Part shown: one piece after another, positions 8,511 to 18,044 of the stretch
Numbering within the stretch: position 1 is the stretch's first letter
Layout: each line of letters begins with the position of its first letter
NCBI RefSeq assembly: GCF_014642735.1
Contig: NZ_BMIV01000005.1
Location: 124,001 to 188,000 of the forward strand
Length of the DNA stretch: 64,000 bases
Source: Paracoccus acridae
Lineage (GTDB): Bacteria > Pseudomonadota > Alphaproteobacteria > Rhodobacterales > Rhodobacteraceae
Direction of reading: 5' to 3'
Position numbers and translations under genes: made by a program
Notes under the pieces: model-generated
The model's database searches: none
The model's input: the letters and a program-made list of their open reading frames with translations, nothing else
Told to the model about the DNA's origin: nothing

Positions 8511-8879
8511 TCAGTGCTGGCCCTTCGTGCCGCCAGACGGCACCACCTGCGCGTGCTGCACCACGGTCCAGTCCTCGTGCCCGCGCCGGCGATAGACCGA
8601 GGTGCAGGCGGCCTTGAACCGCGTGTCGCCCTTGGAGGCCGTGACATTGTAGCCGACGACGATCATGCCTTCCTCGGGGCGGGATATGGTCTTGTCGTCG
8701 AACGCCACCTCGTCCCATTCGGGGGTGCCGCTGACCGCATCGACGGCGGCCTGGCCCGCGAACAGATGGGGCGCATGGCTGAGCGCCATGACGCATTCGG
8801 GATCGACCCTTTCGTGATAGCGTTCTTCCGAGGCGCGCCACAGGCGTTCCTCGAACTTCCATACCCGGTCGTCGTCCAT
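8511..8879 (-). CDS. NTF2-like (SnoaL/DUF4440-type) small protein
   Basis: The 122-residue cytoplasmic protein begins with a helical region (FEERLWRASEERYHE), followed by alternating strands ending in DWTVVQHAQV. That pattern fits the cone-shaped NTF2-like fold found in DUF4440 and ketosteroid-isomerase relatives. Specific function is unknown. The start at 8879 has a good AAGGAGG site. It faces ccoP across the structured repeat region and is not obviously part of an operon. Confidence 0.7.
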   Translation of the reverse strand: MDDDRVWKFEERLWRASEERYHERVDPECVMALSHAPHLFAGQAAVDAVSGTPEWDEVAFDDKTISRPEEGMIVVGYNVTASKGDTRFKAACTSVYRRRGHEDWTVVQHAQVVPSGGTKGQH

Positions 8880-8967
8880 GCCGGCCTCCTTGCCTGCTGC
8901 GTCAGGCTTAACCGCGCCTGTGGGGGACGGTTCCGAAGGGCAGGGATTTTGCCGGTCCCGGATCAAC

Positions 8968-9900
8968 CTATGCCGGTGCGCCGCATCCCTGAAGGTGCAG
9001 GCCGGCCTTGATGGCGCGCTGGGTGGCTTGGGGTGACAGGACCAGATCCGGGTCCGCCATGGCAGCGGCCCGGTCCAGCAATGTCTGCGCATCTGCAAGA
9101 TTGCCGGTGGCAACAAGCTGGTTCAGCAGGGCCGACAGGCTCTTGGCCGAGGGGGAAAGGTCGAAGAACCGTTCGAAATGCCGCAGGGCGACCTGCGGTT
9201 CGCTGCGTGCCAGGGCCTGACCCTTGCGGAACTGCCAACCGGGATTGCTGTCGGTCGGCAGATCTAGCGGCAGCACCACGTCATCCTGGATCAGCGCTGT
9301 CATGAAGCCTTTCAACTGTCCGGCCGCCACGATGGCGTTGAGGAGGGTGTGGCCGAAATAAGGCAACTCGACCAGTCGCGCGGCGGGATAGGCGGGCTTG
9401 ACCATCTGCTCGACCGTCAAGCGATCATGGTCCACCAGAGGATCGAAGATCACCACGGGCGCCGACATGCTGCGCGCGGCTTCGTGCAGCGGCCGGTGGG
9501 TCAGGGGAATGGCCAGCCCTGGGGATGCGATTGGTGGCCATGCAGGCAGCTTTGGCGCGGCGGCGATGATCCGGGCATTGATCGCGCCACCGAAATACAG
9601 CGCCGCATAGCCGCCGAGGCTGGAGCCATAGCACACCACCTTGCGCCCTTCGACAGCCGGCCCGACCGCTGCCTGGAACGACGTCTGATCCAGTCCCTGG
9701 TACTGGCTCAGGGCGCGCTGCGCGACATAGATGGTGGTCCAGCCCTGCGACAGGCAGAAGCTGGTGCCAAAGCCCTTTTCCGCCAGAACCGAGGGCATGC
9801 CCCCGAAGGTGATCACGACCGTATGCGCGCTGACGCGGTCCGGCTGATGCAGGGTGATCAGATAATCGTCGTGGCGGCAAAGGGTTCGGGATTGCGGCAT
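8968..9900 (-). CDS. Alpha/beta-hydrolase-like protein with TPR-like C-terminus
   Basis: I do not recognise an exact family for this 310-residue protein. Residues 1 to about 215 look like an alpha/beta hydrolase: GSSLGGYAALYFG is a nucleophile elbow, with possible acid and histidine partners in FDPLVDHD and YFGHTLLN. Residues 225-300 are helical pairs (ALRHFERFFDLSP, LLNQLVATGNLADA) resembling tetratricopeptide repeats. It starts 3 bp after the miaB stop and is probably co-transcribed with it. Similar combinations occur near surface polysaccharide genes, but nothing here fixes a substrate. Confidence 0.7.
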   Translation of the reverse strand: MPQSRTLCRHDDYLITLHQPDRVSAHTVVITFGGMPSVLAEKGFGTSFCLSQGWTTIYVAQRALSQYQGLDQTSFQAAVGPAVEGRKVVCYGSSLGGYAALYFGGAINARIIAAAPKLPAWPPIASPGLAIPLTHRPLHEAARSMSAPVVIFDPLVDHDRLTVEQMVKPAYPAARLVELPYFGHTLLNAIVAAGQLKGFMTALIQDDVVLPLDLPTDSNPGWQFRKGQALARSEPQVALRHFERFFDLSPSAKSLSALLNQLVATGNLADAQTLLDRAAAMADPDLVLSPQATQRAIKAGLHLQGCGAPA

Positions 9901-9903
9901 ATG

Positions 9904-11235
9904 TCAGCCAGCCAGTTCGCCCCGCAGCGAATTGGCCGCGCTTTCCACGATCCGCACGGACACGAGGTCGCCCACCTGCGCCTGGGGCGCGTCCACGAAG
10001 ACCGAATGCAGGTAATCCGACTTGCCGATCATCTGGCCTGCCTGCCGGCCCGGCTTTTCGAACAGCACGCCCAGGGTGCGACCGACCATGCCCTCCTGCG
10101 CGGCCTTCTGCTGTTTCGTCAGCAGGGCCTGCAATTCCTGCAACCGCTGGTCGGCCACCGCGCCCTCGACCTCGGGGCGGTCATAGGCGGGGGTGCCGGG
10201 GCGGGGGGAATACTTGAAGCTGAAGGCGGTGCCGAAGTTGACTTCCGCGACAAGGCGCAGGGTGTCCTGGTGGTCCCCATCCGTTTCGCCCGGAAAGCCC
10301 ACGATGAAATCGCTGGTCAGCATGATGTCGGGCCGCGCCTCGCGGATGCGGTCGATCAGGCGCAGGTATTGGGCCGCCGTATGCTTGCGGTTCATGGCCT
10401 TCAGGATGCGGTCGCTGCCCGACTGCACCGGCAGGTGCAGATAGGGCATCAACTGCGGGATGTCGCGATGCGCCGCGATCAGGTCGTCCCCCATGTCGTT
10501 GGGATGGCTGGTCGTATAGCGGATGCGGTCCAACCCCTCGATATCCGCAAGCGCCCGGATCAGCCGGCCAAAGCCCCATTCGCCGTCCGACCCCGCGCCA
10601 TGCCATCCGTTCACGTTCTGGCCCAGAAGGGTGATTTCCCGCACGCCCCGGTCCACCAGGTCGCGGGCCTCGCGCAGGATGCGGTCCACGGGGCGGCTGA
10701 CCTCGGCCCCGCGCGTATAGGGGACGACGCAGAAGGCGCAGAACTTGTCGCAGCCTTCCTGCACCGTCAGGAAGGCCGCAGGCGCACGGCGGGTGGCGCG
10801 GCGGGCGGGCAGGTGGTCGAACTTGTCCTCGGGGGGGAACTCGGTCAGGATCGCGGGCGCCTCGCCGCGCGCCATGGCGGGCAGGCGGTGATAGGTCTGC
10901 GGCCCCACGACCAGATCGACCAGCGGCATCCGGCGCACGATCTCCTCGCCCTCGGCCTGGGCCACGCAGCCCGCGACGCCGATCTTGAGGTCGGGCTTTT
11001 CCGCCTTCAGCGGCTTCAGGCGGCCCAGGTCGGAATAGAGCTTCTCGGCCGCCTTTTCACGGATATGGCAGGTGTTCAGCAGGACCATATCCGCGTCCGC
11101 CTGATCCTCGGTCAGGACATAGCCTTCGGCGCCCATGGCCTCGGCCATGCGCTGGCTGTCATAAACGTTCATCTGGCAGCCATAGGTCTTGATGAAAAGC
11201 TTTTTCACTGCCGGGGGATTGGCCTGGTCGTTCAT
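9904..11235 (-). CDS. miaB: tRNA-2-methylthio-N6-isopentenyladenosine synthase
   Basis: The 443-residue radical-SAM methylthiotransferase modifies i6A37 in tRNAs reading UNN codons. The three N-terminal cluster cysteines lie in YGCQMN, NTCHIR and AGCVAQ. The radical-SAM motif is CDKFCAFC, and a TRAM domain ends the protein. The start at 11235 gives the expected N-terminus. A long in-frame extension to 11634 runs through the neighbouring TfoX_C gene and is rejected. Confidence 0.95.
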   Translation of the reverse strand: MNDQANPPAVKKLFIKTYGCQMNVYDSQRMAEAMGAEGYVLTEDQADADMVLLNTCHIREKAAEKLYSDLGRLKPLKAEKPDLKIGVAGCVAQAEGEEIVRRMPLVDLVVGPQTYHRLPAMARGEAPAILTEFPPEDKFDHLPARRATRRAPAAFLTVQEGCDKFCAFCVVPYTRGAEVSRPVDRILREARDLVDRGVREITLLGQNVNGWHGAGSDGEWGFGRLIRALADIEGLDRIRYTTSHPNDMGDDLIAAHRDIPQLMPYLHLPVQSGSDRILKAMNRKHTAAQYLRLIDRIREARPDIMLTSDFIVGFPGETDGDHQDTLRLVAEVNFGTAFSFKYSPRPGTPAYDRPEVEGAVADQRLQELQALLTKQQKAAQEGMVGRTLGVLFEKPGRQAGQMIGKSDYLHSVFVDAPQAQVGDLVSVRIVESAANSLRGELAG

Positions 11236-11298
11236 TGCCGCTGTCCTTGGGAGGTAGCGTGCTGATACAGGAATCACGGGGGTTTGGAAAGGCGCGCG

Positions 11299-11625
11299 AT
11301 GGACAGCGATCTGACGACGATCAACACGATCGGCCCGGCCACCGCCAAGGCGCTGATCGCCGCAGGCATTCCAGATGCCGCAACGCTGCGCCGGGTGGGC
11401 GCGCATGACGCCTATCGCGCCATGCTGGCGGCGGGCAGCAAGCCGCATTTCATCTGGTATTACGTCCTGGTTATGGCGCTGCAGGGGCGGCCCTGGAACG
11501 ATTGCCGGGGCGCGGAAAAGGCCGCGCTGCGCGAACGGTTCGATTCGCTGGTGGCCGAGGTGCGCGGCCAGCCCCTGTCGGGGATCGAGGCGGAACTGGA
11601 CATGATCGGCCTGCGCCGTCCCTGA
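11299..11625 (+). CDS. TfoX C-terminal domain protein
   Basis: This 108-residue protein consists only of the TfoX_C domain, a helix-hairpin-helix-like fold with the motif [14 protein letters not shown] near the N-terminus and repeated helices after it. In enteric bacteria the domain is part of competence regulators, but free-standing versions have no settled role. A TTG 15 bp upstream is an alternative start. It is divergent from miaB with a 63-bp gap. Confidence 0.8.
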   Translation: MDSDLTTINTIGPATAKALIAAGIPDAATLRRVGAHDAYRAMLAAGSKPHFIWYYVLVMALQGRPWNDCRGAEKAALRERFDSLVAEVRGQPLSGIEAELDMIGLRRP

Positions 11626-11686
11626 CGCCCCCATTGAACGCCCGCAGCGGCCCGGCTAGCCTGCGGTCAAACCGATGGAGGCGATG

Positions 11687-13051
11687 ATGAACAAACCGCA
11701 AAGCTGGGAAGCCCGCGCCGACGAATACTCGCTTTACGGCTTCACGGACCTGCCCAGCGTCGCCAGCCGTGGCGCGGTGGTGCTGACCCATGGCGAGGGG
11801 CCTTATGTCGTGGATGTGAACGGCCGCCGCTATCTGGATGCCAATTCTGGCCTTTGGAACATGGTCGCGGGCTTCGACCACAAGGGCCTGGCCGAGGCCG
11901 CGAAGGCGCAATACGACCGCTTCCCCGGCTACCACGCCTTTTTCGGGCGCCTGTCCGACCAGACCGTGATGCTGTCGGAAAAGCTGGTAGAGGTGTCGCC
12001 CTTCGAACGCGGCAAGGTGTTCTACACGAATTCGGGATCCGAGGCGAACGACACCATGGTCAAGATGCTGTGGTTCCTGCACGCATCCGAAGGCAACCCG
12101 CAGCGCCGCAAGATCCTGACCCGCTGGAACGCCTATCACGGCGTCACCGCCGTGTCGGCCAGCATGACCGGCAAGCCCTATAACGAGGTCTTCGGCCTGC
12201 CGCTGCCCGGTTTCATCCACCTGACCTGCCCGCATTACTGGCGATACGGCGAGGCGGGCGAGACCGAGGAACAGTTCACCCAGCGTCTTGCGCGGGAACT
12301 GGAAGACACGATCCAGCGCGAAGGGGCCGACACCATCGCGGGCTTTTTCGCCGAACCCGTGCAGGGTGCGGGGGGCGTGATCCCGCCGTCCAAGGGCTAT
12401 TTCCAGGCGGTGCTGCCGATCTTGCGGAAATACGACATCCCGATGATTTCGGACGAGGTCATCACCGGCTTTGGCCGCACCGGCAACACCTGGGGCTGCC
12501 AGACCTATGACTTCATGCCCGACGCGATCATCAGTTCCAAGAACCTGACTGCCGGGCTGTTCCCGATGGGCGCGGTGATCCTGGGGCCGGACCTGACCGA
12601 CCGGCTGCAAAGGGCCATCGACCGGATCGAGGAATTCCCGCACGGCTTCACCGCATCGGGCCACCCGGTCGGCTGCGCCATCGCGCTGAAGGCCATCGAC
12701 GTGGTGATGAACGAAGGCCTGGCGGACAACGTCAAGCGCCTTGCCCCCCGGCTGGAATCCGGCCTGCGCGCCATCATGGAACGCAGCGACCATATCGGCG
12801 AGTTGCGCGGCGTGGGCTTCATGTGGGCGCTGGAAGCCGTGCGCGACAAGGCCACCAAGACGCCCTTCGACGCGCATCTGTCGGTCAGCGAACGCATTGC
12901 CAATGCCTGCACCGACCTGGGCCTGATCTGCCGTCCGCTGGGCCAGTCCATCGTGCTGTGCCCGCCCTTCATCCTGACCGAGCCGCAGATGGACGAAATC
13001 TTCGACAAGCTGGAACGGGCGCTGAAGACCGTCTTCGCCGAGGTGGCGTGA
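11687..13051 (+). CDS. Class III PLP-dependent aminotransferase
   Basis: This 454-residue fold-type I enzyme is of the omega-amino acid:pyruvate transaminase group. Visible features are the cofactor loop TNSGSEANDT, the aspartate in ISDEVITGFGRTG and the Schiff-base lysine in ISSKNLTAG. The start at 11687 is placed by GGAG six bases upstream; ATGs at 11675 and 11684 are less well placed. The amino donor (beta-alanine, taurine, putrescine or another amine) cannot be read from the sequence. No pathway partner is adjacent. Confidence 0.88.
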   Translation: MNKPQSWEARADEYSLYGFTDLPSVASRGAVVLTHGEGPYVVDVNGRRYLDANSGLWNMVAGFDHKGLAEAAKAQYDRFPGYHAFFGRLSDQTVMLSEKLVEVSPFERGKVFYTNSGSEANDTMVKMLWFLHASEGNPQRRKILTRWNAYHGVTAVSASMTGKPYNEVFGLPLPGFIHLTCPHYWRYGEAGETEEQFTQRLARELEDTIQREGADTIAGFFAEPVQGAGGVIPPSKGYFQAVLPILRKYDIPMISDEVITGFGRTGNTWGCQTYDFMPDAIISSKNLTAGLFPMGAVILGPDLTDRLQRAIDRIEEFPHGFTASGHPVGCAIALKAIDVVMNEGLADNVKRLAPRLESGLRAIMERSDHIGELRGVGFMWALEAVRDKATKTPFDAHLSVSERIANACTDLGLICRPLGQSIVLCPPFILTEPQMDEIFDKLERALKTVFAEVA

Positions 13052-13058
13052 CCAAGGC

Positions 13059-13080
13059 GGGGGCGGTTCCCGCCGCCCCC
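13059..13080. terminator. GC hairpin between convergent genes
   Basis: An 8-bp perfect stem (13059-13066 with 13073-13080) has a 6-nt loop between the aminotransferase stop and the SMR gene stop. There is no T-run on either strand, so it is at best a weak shared terminator. Confidence 0.4.
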
Positions 13081-13416
13081 TCAATGCATGATGGATTTCG
13101 AAAAGACGTTGATCACCACGACCCCCGCCAGGATCAACGCCAAGCCAAGGATCGCCGCGAAATCCAGCATTTGCCGGTACCAGATCCAGGCGATCGCGGA
13201 TACCAGCACGATGCCCATCCCTGACCAGATCGCATAAACGATGCCGGTCGGCATGACCCGCAAGGGAAAGGACAGCAGCCAGAAGGCCACGCCATAGCCC
13301 AGGGCCGCCACCACGCTGGGGCCCAGCCGGGTGAAGCTGTCGGATCGGGCCAGGGCGGTCGTGGCGATCACCTCGGCCAGGATCGCAAGCGCAAGCAGGA
13401 TATAGGTCCGGGTCAT
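13081..13416 (-). CDS. Small multidrug resistance (SMR) family transporter
   Basis: This 111-residue inner-membrane protein has four hydrophobic helices. The conserved membrane glutamate lies in ILAEVIATTALARS (about residue 13), matching E14 of EmrE. It probably exchanges protons for cationic drugs or quaternary amines; SMR proteins can also export guanidinium or polyamines. The start at 13416 is the first one that gives the family N-terminus. A longer in-frame ORF runs back into the next gene and is rejected. Confidence 0.88.
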   Translation of the reverse strand: MTRTYILLALAILAEVIATTALARSDSFTRLGPSVVAALGYGVAFWLLSFPLRVMPTGIVYAIWSGMGIVLVSAIAWIWYRQMLDFAAILGLALILAGVVVINVFSKSIMH

Positions 13417-13432
13417 GGGCGTCCTTGCTGCC

Positions 13433-13741
13433 TTACCGCCGGGCCAGCTTGCGTTCGATGTAGTCGCGCAGTTCCTCGATCTCGGTGCGGCTTTCGCGCA
13501 GGCCCTCCATGGCGGCGTCCAGTTCTTCTTGCGCAGCGGCAAGACGAACCTCGCGTTCCTTCAACAAGACAATGGCCTTGTCGCGTTCGCGTTCGGTGTC
13601 GTGCAACTGCCGCGCCAGATCGGCCAGGTCGGCCGGGCTGGGCCGCGTCAGGCGCCCGATCAGCCAGCTTGCGAACCAGCCCAGCACGAAGACGCCGAAC
13701 AGGATGATCGTGGTGACAGTGACGAATTCCGTACGGTTCAT
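13433..13741 (-). CDS. Membrane-anchored coiled-coil protein, function unknown
   Basis: The 102-residue protein has one N-terminal membrane helix (about residues 8-30). A long charged helix with heptad character follows (LARQLHDTERERDKAIVLL onward). No family function is recognised. It follows the OmpA-family gene by 34 bp on the same strand and precedes the SMR gene by 16 bp, so the three may share a transcript. A scaffold role at the envelope is only a guess. Confidence 0.65.
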   Translation of the reverse strand: MNRTEFVTVTTIILFGVFVLGWFASWLIGRLTRPSPADLADLARQLHDTERERDKAIVLLKEREVRLAAAQEELDAAMEGLRESRTEIEELRDYIERKLARR

Positions 13742-13775
13742 GGGATTTGGTTCACCTTGCGGTCATTCGGCGCGA

Positions 13776-15899
13776 TCAATCGGCGACGGGGCCTTCGTCC
13801 GGCCGGGGCGAGGGGCGGGGCGTGTCGGGCGTCGGCGTCAGGACCGGCAGCCTAATGTTTTCCTCGCGTTCGTCCAGTGTCTGGAACACCTCGCTGGCGC
13901 CGACGGTCGCGGGGGCGGTCGGTCCGACGGTGACGCGCGGCATCTCGGGTCCGAACATCTGCGGCTGCGCGGGCGGCTGGACGGGGCCGATCAGGTCCGA
14001 ACCGGGCTGGTCTGGCGGCAGGGGTTCCGTGGTCAGGCCCGACAGCGTCACCGGCGCGGGCAGGGGGGCGCTGCGGACCGGGTGATCCGACAGCAGCCGG
14101 AACTCGATGCGGCGGTTTTCCTCGCGGCCTTCCTCGGTCTCGTTCGAGGCAATGGGCTGGCTTTCGCCATAGCCGCGCGCGGTCATGTGGGATGTGTCGA
14201 TGCCCGCATCCGCCATGGCGGCGACCAGGGCCTGCGCCCGGCCCCGCGACAGGTCGGCGTTGAAGCCCTGGGACCCTTGGGAATCGGTATGGCCCCCGGC
14301 CTCGATCTGGTAATCGGCGCATTCGGCCATGACGGCGGCCAGCCGGTCCAGCGTGGGGGCGGGATCGCCGGCGATGGCTGCCTTGGAGGGTTCGAAGCCG
14401 ATCTCGGATTCGGACATGATGATGTTCAACTGCCGGACGCATTCCGGTCCATCAGGCAGGTTCAGCGACAGATCCAGCCGCCGGTCGTAACGGATCGCCA
14501 GTTCGTATTGCACGCCCGGTCCCAGCCGTTCGCCCAGCCGGGCCGCCGCCGCCTCGGGCGCGCCGGGATCGCCCGAGGTGCCGGTCACGCGGATCAGGTC
14601 GGGCGTCACGCGGACGCTGCCGGTCTGAAGGGTGTCCAGGGCCTCGATCGCGCCGATGACGCGCACCGTCCAGCCTTGCGGCACCCATGGGTCGCCGGTC
14701 AAGTCCGCCTGGACGGTCGGAAAGCGGGCGCGTGCCAGGCTGTCCACCGTTTCCGCCATGCGGTCGTCGCTGATCGGCCCGCGCATGTCCAGGACCTGCG
14801 CGTCCGACAGGGTGGCGGTGAATTCCATCGGTCCCGGGGTCGCGTCGTCGGGGGCCTGTTCCAGGGTCGATTGCAGCGAAAAGACCGAAGGCAGGGCTTG
14901 CTGCAGCCCGGTCACCGCGGCGTCGAAGGCCGGGCGCGGGACCGAGGGCGGCGCCGTCAGGGCGATATCCGCATCCGACAGCGTGACCCTGCCATGACCC
15001 AGGCCGGCCACCGCGCCGATGGCCGCAACTGCCGCATCGGCCCAGTCGGCGGACGGCGAACCCAGGCCCAGCGTGCAGGCGGGCACGTCGGGAACGCCTG
15101 CCGCCTGCGCCGCCGCGACGATCCGGTCCCGGCCTTCCTCGGTGTCGGCGGCACAGGCCTCGAACCGGGCGCCGTCCCCATCCTTGACGAAGCGCAGGGT
15201 GAAGGGCGCGATCACGGGGCGGGGCGCGGAAATGTCGGTGACAAGCGTGATCCCCTTGGGCGCCCCCCGGCGCAGCGCGGATTCAAGGCGGCCCTTTTCA
15301 TCCGCGCTGTCGGCCAGTGCCGAAATCGTCACGCTGCCCGGCTGGATCGAGATCTTGGCCTGCGTCATGCTTTGTGTCGCGCGCAACCCGTATTGCAGCG
15401 CCGCGTCCCAGCCTTCGGGCACCGCATAGTCGGCGGTTTCCAGCAGATCGGTGACCTGGGGCGCGGCCGTTTCATCGCGCAGCATCCGCAGCAACCCCGC
15501 CCGGTCGGTCGAGGCCGGGACCAGACCGATCAGCGAAATCCCCTGGTCGTTGCGCAGAAGTTCGATCTTGAAATCAGGCGGGGTGATGGCATCGGCTGAA
15601 GCGACCGACATCCGGTCCACCACCCGCGATGGATCGACCGCGCTTGCCGCCTGGGTCATGGCGCGGAAGCGGTCGATCTCGGACGGGGCGGTTCCGGTCA
15701 GGCGGACCTGCAACCCGTCGGTCGTGACCGTCACCCAGTTCTGCCCCGATGCGTGCAGCGCCAGTTCCACATCCTGCCGGGACCGATCCTCGACATAGCG
15801 GGCGGCGGCTTCGGCGCCCAGCCAGCACAGCCCGCCCGCGGCGGACAGGACCAGAATGGAGGTGACCGGCGACAGAAGCCGCCTGCGGGATGACGCCAT
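13776..15899 (-). CDS. Large OmpA-family envelope protein
   Basis: The 707-residue protein has an N-terminal membrane anchor or signal (about residues 10-32). A long periplasmic region (about 40-480) contains repeated small alpha/beta units that resemble BON-like domains, including VTTDGLQVRLTGTAP. The OmpA peptidoglycan-binding domain is at about 500-615, with GGHTDSQGSQGFNADLS and RRIEFRLL. A proline-rich tail of about 90 residues ends the protein. It probably ties the envelope to peptidoglycan. Confidence 0.8.
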   Translation of the reverse strand: MASSRRRLLSPVTSILVLSAAGGLCWLGAEAAARYVEDRSRQDVELALHASGQNWVTVTTDGLQVRLTGTAPSEIDRFRAMTQAASAVDPSRVVDRMSVASADAITPPDFKIELLRNDQGISLIGLVPASTDRAGLLRMLRDETAAPQVTDLLETADYAVPEGWDAALQYGLRATQSMTQAKISIQPGSVTISALADSADEKGRLESALRRGAPKGITLVTDISAPRPVIAPFTLRFVKDGDGARFEACAADTEEGRDRIVAAAQAAGVPDVPACTLGLGSPSADWADAAVAAIGAVAGLGHGRVTLSDADIALTAPPSVPRPAFDAAVTGLQQALPSVFSLQSTLEQAPDDATPGPMEFTATLSDAQVLDMRGPISDDRMAETVDSLARARFPTVQADLTGDPWVPQGWTVRVIGAIEALDTLQTGSVRVTPDLIRVTGTSGDPGAPEAAAARLGERLGPGVQYELAIRYDRRLDLSLNLPDGPECVRQLNIIMSESEIGFEPSKAAIAGDPAPTLDRLAAVMAECADYQIEAGGHTDSQGSQGFNADLSRGRAQALVAAMADAGIDTSHMTARGYGESQPIASNETEEGREENRRIEFRLLSDHPVRSAPLPAPVTLSGLTTEPLPPDQPGSDLIGPVQPPAQPQMFGPEMPRVTVGPTAPATVGASEVFQTLDEREENIRLPVLTPTPDTPRPSPRPDEGPVAD

Positions 15900-15961
15900 G
15901 GGGCATGACCTCGGGCTGTTTCCTGAACGCGTCGTCTAGCGGCGCGATGGCCGCCACGCAA

Positions 15962-16900
15962 TCAGACCAGCCCCGCCAAGGCAAGAAACAGCGCAAGGAT
16001 CAGCCCGGCGTCGCGGTTCGACCGGAACAACCGCAGGCACACAGCCCCTTGTTCCGGCTGGAAATTCTGCAACTGCCAAGCAAGGTGCGCGGCAAATCCG
16101 GCCAAGCCTGCAAAGCCCATCAACAGATTGCGACCCGTCAGTGAGATCGCAACCGCCAGCAGCAGCACCGTCAGCACCGCAAAACCCGCAAGGATGCGTG
16201 GGCTGTTGTCGCCAAACAGCCGCGCCGTGGATTTCACGCCGATCAGGGCGTCATCCTCGACATCCTGGTGGGCATAGATGGTGTCATAGAAGATCGTCCA
16301 GGCGATCCCCGCGACCCAGGCCACCACCGGCGCGGCGTCCAGCCGCCCCATATGCGCCGCATAGGCCAGCATGACGCCCCAGTTGAAGGCCAGTCCCAGA
16401 AAGACCTGCGGCCACCAGGTGAAGCGCTTGGCAAAGGGATAGATCGCCACCAAAGCAAGCGAGGCGACGCCCATCCAGATCGCGGCCCCGTCCAGCGTCA
16501 GCAGGATCGCCAATCCCACCAGGCATTGCGCCACCAGCCAGCCATAGGCCCCGCGCAGCGTCACCTGGCCCGATGGCAGGGGGCGGGACCGGGTTCGCGC
16601 CACCTTGTTGTCGATGTCGCGGTCGGTGATGTCGTTCCAGGTGCAGCCCGCCCCCCGCATCACCAGGGCGCCGACAGTGCAGGCGATGGCGATCCACAGG
16701 TCCACCCAGCGGGGACCGTCGGCCATCATCGCCAGCCCGATCCCCCACCAGCAGGGCAGCAGCAGCAGCCAAGTGCCGATGGGACGGTCGGCGCGGGACA
16801 GCCGCAGCCAGGGCCGCCAGGCCGGCGGGGCGGCCGTGTCCACCCAATTTCCCTTGGGCGCGTCGATGACGGTGTCTGGTCTTTCCGTCCGGCTTTGCAT
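15962..16900 (-). CDS. ubiA: 4-hydroxybenzoate polyprenyltransferase
   Basis: This 312-residue multi-span membrane enzyme joins the polyprenyl tail to 4-hydroxybenzoate in ubiquinone synthesis. The two Asp-rich diphosphate-binding motifs are NDITDRDID and the later YDTIYAHQDVEDD. The start is ambiguous: 16900 (MQSRTER) leaves 13 bp to the divergent rsmE start, while 16915 or 16936 would overlap rsmE. I chose 16900. Its prenyl donor would come from the isoprenoid route that includes dxs and ispA in this window. Confidence 0.92.
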   Translation of the reverse strand: MQSRTERPDTVIDAPKGNWVDTAAPPAWRPWLRLSRADRPIGTWLLLLPCWWGIGLAMMADGPRWVDLWIAIACTVGALVMRGAGCTWNDITDRDIDNKVARTRSRPLPSGQVTLRGAYGWLVAQCLVGLAILLTLDGAAIWMGVASLALVAIYPFAKRFTWWPQVFLGLAFNWGVMLAYAAHMGRLDAAPVVAWVAGIAWTIFYDTIYAHQDVEDDALIGVKSTARLFGDNSPRILAGFAVLTVLLLAVAISLTGRNLLMGFAGLAGFAAHLAWQLQNFQPEQGAVCLRLFRSNRDAGLILALFLALAGLV

Positions 16901-16913
16901 AGCGTCTGGCCCC

Positions 16914-17633
16914 ATGGCAAGGATCAGGCTGTTCATAGATCACCCGCTGGGCGCAGGACAACCCGTGCCCCTGGATGCCGCGCAGGCGCATTACCTGGGC
17001 GGCGTGATGCGCCTGTCCCCAGGCGCGATGGTCGAGGTCTTCAACGGCCGCGACGGCGCCTGGTCCGCGCGCATCATCCAGGTCTCAAAGCGCGGCGGAT
17101 TGCTGGACGTTCTGGAACAGACCGCCCCGCAGCGCGATCCGCCCGACCTGTGGCTGTGCTTTGCGCCGATCAAGAAGGCGCGCACCGACTTCATCGTCGA
17201 AAAGGCGGCCGAAATGGGCGCCGCGCGCATCCTGCCCGTGCAGACCGATTTCACCAATGCCGAGCGTATCCGCCAGGACCGCCTGCAAGCCCATGCGGTC
17301 GAGGCGGCCGAACAATGCGGCGGCACCTTCGTGCCCCCGGTTGCCGATCTGGTCCCGCTGACGCGCCTGCTGGACGGCTGGGACGCATCCCGCCGCATCC
17401 TGTGGGCGGATGAGGCGATGGCGGGGCCCGCGCAAACCCTGGCGGGTCTGCCGCATGGTCCCTGGGCCATCCTGATCGGCCCCGAGGGCGGCTTTTCGGA
17501 TGCCGAACGGGCACGCCTGACGGCCCTGCATTATGTCAGCCGCATCAGTCTGGGCCCGCGAATCCTGCGGGCCGACACGGCTGCCGTTGCGGCACTTGCC
17601 TTGTGGCAGGCGACACTGGGCGATTGGCAGTGA
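16914..17633 (+). CDS. rsmE: 16S rRNA m3U1498 methyltransferase
   Basis: The 239-residue SPOUT-family enzyme methylates U1498 of 16S rRNA using S-adenosylmethionine. The N-terminal PUA-like domain is about residues 1-70. The C-terminal knot carries IGPEGGFSDAE and LGPRILRADTA, the two hallmark motifs. The start at 16914 gives MARIRLF, usual for this lineage. The gene is divergent from ubiA and ends just before a small perfect hairpin. Confidence 0.93.
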   Translation: MARIRLFIDHPLGAGQPVPLDAAQAHYLGGVMRLSPGAMVEVFNGRDGAWSARIIQVSKRGGLLDVLEQTAPQRDPPDLWLCFAPIKKARTDFIVEKAAEMGAARILPVQTDFTNAERIRQDRLQAHAVEAAEQCGGTFVPPVADLVPLTRLLDGWDASRRILWADEAMAGPAQTLAGLPHGPWAILIGPEGGFSDAERARLTALHYVSRISLGPRILRADTAAVAALALWQATLGDWQ

Positions 17634-17638
17634 AAATC

Positions 17639-17655
17639 ATGCCGCAATGCGGCAT
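17639..17655 (+). terminator. Short hairpin after rsmE
   Basis: A 7-bp stem (17639-17645 with 17649-17655) with a 3-nt loop starts six bases after the rsmE stop. No T-run follows directly, so termination is uncertain. Confidence 0.3.
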
Positions 17656-17822
17656 CCGGGGGCGAAAAACGACCTGTTCGTCCTTTTAACCCTTTCCAAA
17701 TCTGCGTTTTCTGCATAGCGGCATTGCCCCGCCTGCGGCTACTCTTGGCGGTTTGCCCGGCCTATATGCTGTTGCATGAAGCAATGCCCGATGGTCGGGC
17801 ACTTCTGAAACAGGTGATGAAA

Positions 17823-18017
17823 ATGTCGACGATGGAACTGAACCGCAGCCTGGCTGTTGGGGGCGTTGGCAATGTCGTTGCAAACTTCTTCTCGATGCTG
17901 TCCGCGTGGAACGATGCCCGCGTGACCCGTCGTGAACTGAACCGCCTGTCGGATCGCGAGCTGGACGATATCGGTCTGTGCCGCGGCGACATTGCGCGGA
18001 TTGCACGCGGCTTCTAA
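17823..18017 (+). CDS. DUF1127 small protein
   Basis: The 64-residue protein ends in the DUF1127 core RRELNRLSDRELDDIGLCRGDI, a short arginine-rich helical region. In related Rhodobacter a DUF1127 protein (CcaF1) acts in RNA handling during stress; whether that applies here is inference. AGGTGA five bases upstream favours the ATG at 17823; ATG 17817 is an alternative. It is monocistronic, bounded by a strong terminator. Confidence 0.85.
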   Translation: MSTMELNRSLAVGGVGNVVANFFSMLSAWNDARVTRRELNRLSDRELDDIGLCRGDIARIARGF

Positions 18018-18044
18018 GCCATAGCCATCCCGGTTTGACGAACG

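Noticed and set aside
9349..11265. A 638-residue plus-strand frame
   Set aside because: It is antisense to miaB and the hydrolase gene, whose catalytic motifs are intact. High third-position GC explains the open frame.
13485..15599. A 704-residue plus-strand frame
   Set aside because: It is the antisense shadow of the OmpA-family gene and shows no domain or plausible composition.
17639..17655. Hairpin after rsmE as a strong terminator or regulatory element
   Set aside because: The stem is short and no T-run follows. It is listed only as a weak candidate.
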